Source: Owenia fusiformis (lineage: Eukaryota > Annelida > Polychaeta > Sabellida > Oweniidae). Taken from it: a DNA stretch of 64,000 bases. The position numbers and the translations under genes were made by a program. Shown one piece after another: positions 59,504 through 64,000 of the stretch. Numbering within the stretch: position 1 is the first letter of the stretch; each line of letters begins with the position of its first letter. A model generated the notes under the pieces. The model was not told where the DNA came from and made no database searches. It saw nothing but the letters and a program-made list of their open reading frames with translations. The stretch is from the NCBI GenBank assembly GCA_903813345.2, contig CAIIXF020000001.1, forward strand, positions 41,635,366-41,699,365. The letters run 5' to 3'.

Positions 59504-61689
59504 GTAAGTATGCCATCTATTTATCGAAAAATGAACGGTATAATGGATTATCAATATTAGTTCATTTACATTTATTTTAATTCCAATATGATTGTTTAAT
59601 ACTCTTCAAAGGCTTTTAAATATCAGGTATATTTCACATCATTGGTGAAATCTAACTGAAATCTCACTTTCTGAAACCTAATTATCATTAGTTAGACAGT
59701 GATGTGATGTAAAGTTTCACAAATCCTACATTACAAATTCCTCATAGACTGGTCAACCATTTGAAAGTACCCCTTCTCCTTAGCTGTCTATGACACAAAT
59801 CAATACATGAACGGGATAAATGGTTATGAAATATCCTAAAAGTGCCCAGAGGAGAGTCATGACAGCATATGGAAATTATTGGCAATATATTTGCCTTGTT
59901 ATTACCAAGCGTGATAAATATATCTAATCATGGGGCACATAATAGTTAATAGAATGCCACCCTTGGGTCCCACTGCACCTGTTAACCAGGAACAGGAGAC
60001 TCTTGGACTGTCAAAATATTATTCTTGTTAGGCAGTGCATTTGAGAGATCTTCCTTGAAATGATATGATATGTTGAATGGCCCATACAAGTTCAAATTCA
60101 GATTATGATAAAATATGTTTATGATCATATGATTTTTAGGGTTTTTTGTCATGGACTTCCCAATGGTCAAAGTAATGGTCATATTTAGAATCTGGGAAGA
60201 TACACACATTTGTCTTGCTTTCTTAATTCTTAATTCCAAAAATACACGGTCAGTTCATGTTAGAAGTGTGTTTTGTTATATTCTCCTGCTTTCTTAATTA
60301 ATTAATCAATTAATTCCAAAAATACAAATAGGACACAGTCAGTTCATATTAGAAGTTTGTTTTGTTATATTATACATGAGAACAATTAGTGCTTGATTAA
60401 AGCTACATAGTTGCTTTATCAATTAGTGTTATGTTGAAACAGTGTGCAACAGTGGAGATAATTATATAAGCAATTACCAATTAAGGATGCTTGGGGTCTT
60501 AATAGGCATCACATTTCATTTTGGCACAATTTACCATATAAGGAGAATGGGTCTTATACCTGATACACCTACTGTATTGTACATGTACATTAATGGTAAG
60601 GTCTAGTATTGCTTCAAGATCCTGTTTTCCACCCCGACCCCCAGTTTCTCTTTAAAGCAGTATGATTAACTGAGGAAGTAGATTTCATGATTCTTATTTC
60701 AGATCTTAAATTTTTGTAAAATGCAGACTTCTTTTTGTCATCTACTGTAAAACTGATTTTGAAATATGCCACCTAAACATACATCTAGTGTTTATGGTTT
60801 CTGTCATATTGTTACTGATATAAATTGTATAAATATTTTTCTAAAGAAAACTAAATAAGATACCACTAACCCTAGTCTCATTATTGTTGTTTTATTTGGA
60901 GAGTAAATACTAGAACTTTGAAATATAAAACAAAAAGTAAACAAAGTGGTTATCACATTTAAAAAGAGTACAATGAATTTTTTAAGTGATGTTGATTATT
61001 AAGTGCATTTCAACTTTGATTCGTTCTTAATAATTCTTAAATTGACATTTCCTGTATTTTTAGAATGAAACACTATTTCGGGAGATAAAATTTAAATAAC
61101 CTTATTGGCGTCATAAATAAAACATAAATAACAATCAAAGTTGATCAAAAAATCAGTTGTCTATCTAAGTTATGATCATCAATGCTTTTAGGCTAATAAT
61201 ACCCTAATAATGAGTTTGTGTATTCAATATCATGTATCTTCTATCTGCCAAGGGCTGCTATCTAAAAGTTCACTAATTAATGCATAATTAATACAAAATC
61301 ATTTGAAACATATATCTAAGTGCAACTTTAAACCACATTGTGTTAAGTCTGCCTCAGTTCATGTGGAGGCATAATATTCAAGCATTTAACCAAAATTCAG
61401 ATCCTTTGTTTTTGACCCTGGGGTATGATCGGTAAATGACTTATAATTAAAAGCTAGGTCAAAATATACATCGACAGTGATTAGATTGCGGCCCACTTCG
61501 TGCTCAGAAGTTTCACTCCAAGTAAAATTTCTGGACTTGGGGCTAGTGCCATAAGTTTACCTAACTGTACCAGGTTACAAATTCGACTTTACTTTTAGTT
61601 TTTATGTGAAATTGGATATTGTCTCGTGTGGTGGCCTCCAGTGTATCATGTGTGAGGTTGAAAGTAGTGGAACAGTTGATATCATAAGG
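59504..61689. other. Intron of the LIM gene
   Basis: No further LIM exon was recognised. An imperfect duplication of a TTAATTCCAAAAATACA...GTCAGTTCAT...AGAAGTKTGTTTTG block occurs at about 60228-60285 and 60308-60370. Otherwise AT-rich non-coding DNA. Confidence 0.4.
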
Positions 61690-61935
61690 ATAGTTAAACA
61701 AGTGGTGGATCACAACATCAATTGATTTGGATCAAAATAAGAATTGATAAGGATCACAACTCACAAGAACAGTTGATTGGGATCACAGGAACATTTGATT
61801 AGGATCAGATTAAGAGCAGATCATAGTTACAATAGCAATTGACTAGGATCACAATGATAATTGATGAGGATTATAATAATTATTTGCTAAGATCACAGTT
61901 GATGGGATCAAAATAACAATTGATTAGGATCACTT
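61690..61935 (+). repeat. Degenerate GATTAGGATCACAA minisatellite
   Basis: About nine imperfect units of 20-30 bp share the core AATTGATTAGGATCACAA with spacer-length variation and point changes. An old, decayed tandem array. Confidence 0.6.
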
Positions 61936-62124
61936 AAGGATATCTTATAACTGGATGAAATTGAGCAAATGTGAATAAATAGGATAAAAAAGTTATGTGT
62001 GGATTCTACACAAATTATGATAGACTGAGTTGAGTGAGTAAATTGTCTGTACTGGTTTGGATTAGTATATACAAATTTATTTTGATTTTTGCCTTGGAGT
62101 CATCGTGGAATTCATATTTAGATC

Positions 62125-62202
62125 AGTTGACACCATGTCAACTGCTAGCCGGTGTACGTTGCCAAGGAGACGATTGGCATTGCCACGACGATGGAAAAGC
62201 AG
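62125..62202 (+). CDS. Weak candidate exon (LIM second half or another first exon)
   Basis: A local GC-rich stretch ends at a donor (AAGCAG then GTGAGA). Two readings exist. Starting at the ATG at 62135 gives an Arg-rich frame (MSTASRCTLPRRRLALPRR) ending in phase 2, the same phase as the preferred end of the LIM exon, so it could be a downstream alternative start. In another frame it reads CQLLAGVRCQGDDWHCHDD. The final W-x-C-x2-D resembles the end of a LIM second finger, but the leading C-x2-C spacing does not fit. Neither can be chosen. Confidence 0.25.
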
Positions 62203-64000
62203 GTGAGAATGTGATTCACTGTAATCTTGAAGTTAATTAGAATTGTATTGAGTCAGGAGAGTGGGTTTTTGAACCCCTAAGTAGTAAAAGCTGGAAATTT
62301 GGTGACTAGCCAATGATATTCAGTAGAATGGGGTATGTGTGTTTTCATAAGGAACCTGAGAAAAGGTGTGTTTCTTGGTTATTTGCTTTATGTTAATTTC
62401 CAGACAAACAAACAAACAAACAAACAGTGATCTCATATACTAGACTTTCTAGATGTTCTTGATCTTTGTGTTTTTGTGGTCTTGATGAAGAAATGTTGCA
62501 ACTAAAAATAGACTATTGCTTAATCATGATTTTAAGTTGCAAAGATTAATTATAAACCAACAAAATAAAGATTTGGTTTCCAATGACCTTTTAACATTAC
62601 AAGATTTGATTATGGTTTCAGTGAAATGCCTGCTAATTCTGTTTTCATTTTCAGCTTATAAAATATGTAGTTCTTTAAGTATCCTTTGTAAGAGTTCAGC
62701 TTAATTTTTTACTCTTTAAATGAGAAATGATTCTTTGATCTGTCTTATCTAATCAAAATATGTACAATTACATTTTCTACCTATAAACTATTGCAATAAC
62801 TGCGCCCCCTTTTGTCTTGGTCTTTCCAAATCTTTCTTTTGCAAACAATAGGTAAGAGGGGGTTTTGTAAACCACAATGCCTATAAACCACTAAAATTCA
62901 TTAATAAACATTCAAACACCCATAAAGTCTCTGTAAGTTACGTTTGAGATTGTTAAGATCTTATTGGCATCAATGTCAAATCATTGTCATAGTCAGAGGT
63001 TGATGTGACAACTTGGTGGAGATTCAGGATATTACTTACACCAACATAAACATCATCATGCATGAGTTTTAAAATCATGATTTCATTACTTTAGAAATCA
63101 AGAATATATCCTGAGGAAATACATTTACAGTATACATATTAATTGACAGTATTTCATATACTCAGTTTTAAACCTCAAGAGAATCATTCAAATGTATTTT
63201 TGGAGGGCGTCAAAATATCTAATCGTATATGAAACCCTCGAGACTCACAGGCAGTAGAGCGTAGTAGAGGTTTTACAGAGATGTGATGCAAGATTTACCA
63301 AAATTATTAATTTTATCTCGATTCTCGGAGACAAGGTTTTCATTATCAATTCTATTGTACTGTACCCAAAATAAGTTTAGATTTAGATTAATATAAAGCA
63401 TCTGGTCTCCCATTAACTATTTATCTACCTAGATCCCATCTCTTTTCCTATCTGTTTTTGCCATAAAAGGTGTATGTTAGTAGGGGTGGGGGGGGAGGGG
63501 GACACATGGACTTTACACAAGACTATGATTTATAAAATATTCTTTGACTGAACTTAAACTCAGAGAATAGTTCAACATAAATATTTATTTTAAGCTATTT
63601 GAAGTTCACTTTAAAAGTAACCTGTTGGGATCATTGGTTTCTATTAGTCTAAACATCTGAACAAATACTGTATCTACTATCTAACCAATTTAGGTAGGCA
63701 GATTGGGTTAACTTTTGAAACTTTCATGATTTCAGGTATAATGCTTTATATTACATAGAGGTCCTAGATTAAGAGCGAGAAGAACATTATTGGAGCATTC
63801 TTAGCTAGCAAAATACCTAAATCCAATTTTAACTCTCAAAATCATGATATCATGTAAGAGAACAAAAGAGTAAGGAGTTCTTAACTTTATGAACTATACG
63901 ATTGGTAATGTTCCTGATATTACTTATTTCATTTGACTTATCTGAGATTCACCCTATACCAAGGCCTGTCTTAGTTGAATCCTTTGCCGCCTTCAGTTCA
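62203..64000. other. Non-coding, probably intronic DNA
   Basis: No further exon identified. An ACAA/CAAA simple repeat lies at about 62403-62426 and a G-rich run at about 63486-63500. Confidence 0.4.

Overview
The window looks like nuclear DNA from an animal, most likely a marine invertebrate. It is AT-rich, lacks long ORFs and operons, has GT-AG splice sites with very long introns, and is full of short DNA-transposon derivatives (MITEs), foldback repeats and minisatellites. Some repeats (the ATCCCAACGAAC element with a CCGTCCGTCAGTC tract, and an invertebrate-type PIN/FEN-like nuclease gene) suggest a lophotrochozoan such as a mollusc; that is a guess from memory of repeat types. No bacterial-style genes, rRNA, tRNA or CRISPR were found.

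One host gene can be supported, on the + strand, seen only as its 5' half. Its clearest shared exon is 59266-59503, which encodes a short acidic/Ser-rich segment and the first zinc finger of a LIM domain. The remaining LIM exon(s) lie in the last 4.5 kb or, more likely, beyond the window. Upstream are several ATG-containing exons spread over 25 kb (33888, 40260, 43427, 51546, 52542, 59006, perhaps 36468). All end at a consensus-like donor in phase 1, and the LIM exon accepts phase 1. The simplest model is one gene with many alternative first exons, each giving a different N-terminus: Pro-rich, Arg-rich, basic, acidic or predicted N-myristoylated. A symmetric phase 1-1 cassette exon may lie at 58541-58642. 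Further upstream are candidate 5'UTR exons (to 472, 10539-10628, 19525-19728) and a promoter-like CCAAT/CRE/TATA block near 26.2 kb.

Layout. 0-2.5 kb: intronic DNA, a UTR exon and a LINE-like tail. 2501-7653: a 5.15 kb transposon with two near-identical 520 bp inverted terminal repeats. It carries a decayed minus-strand gene of a PIN/FEN1-like nuclease family, itself interrupted by a 592 bp TTAA-flanked foldback MITE, and contains a copy of a second repeat with nuclear-receptor-type half-sites. 7.7-21 kb: intronic DNA with small repeats, an ATCCCAACGAAC-ended element (15917-16683) and several copies of a TGTCACCACC-ended family. 21.3-24.95 kb: a composite inverted-repeat element enclosing a strikingly GC-rich 674 bp element with TTA target duplication. 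25-33.5 kb: intronic DNA, the candidate promoter and a perfect-period 22 bp minisatellite. 33.5-59.5 kb: the alternative-first-exon region, with inserted MITEs (37966-38170 and relatives; 48109-48379; 55309-55487; 56122-57610) and a LINE remnant. 59.5-64 kb: intron, a GATCA-rich minisatellite and one weak candidate exon at 62 kb.

Exon calls rest on reading frame, splice consensus and phase only. No transcript or homology search was available.
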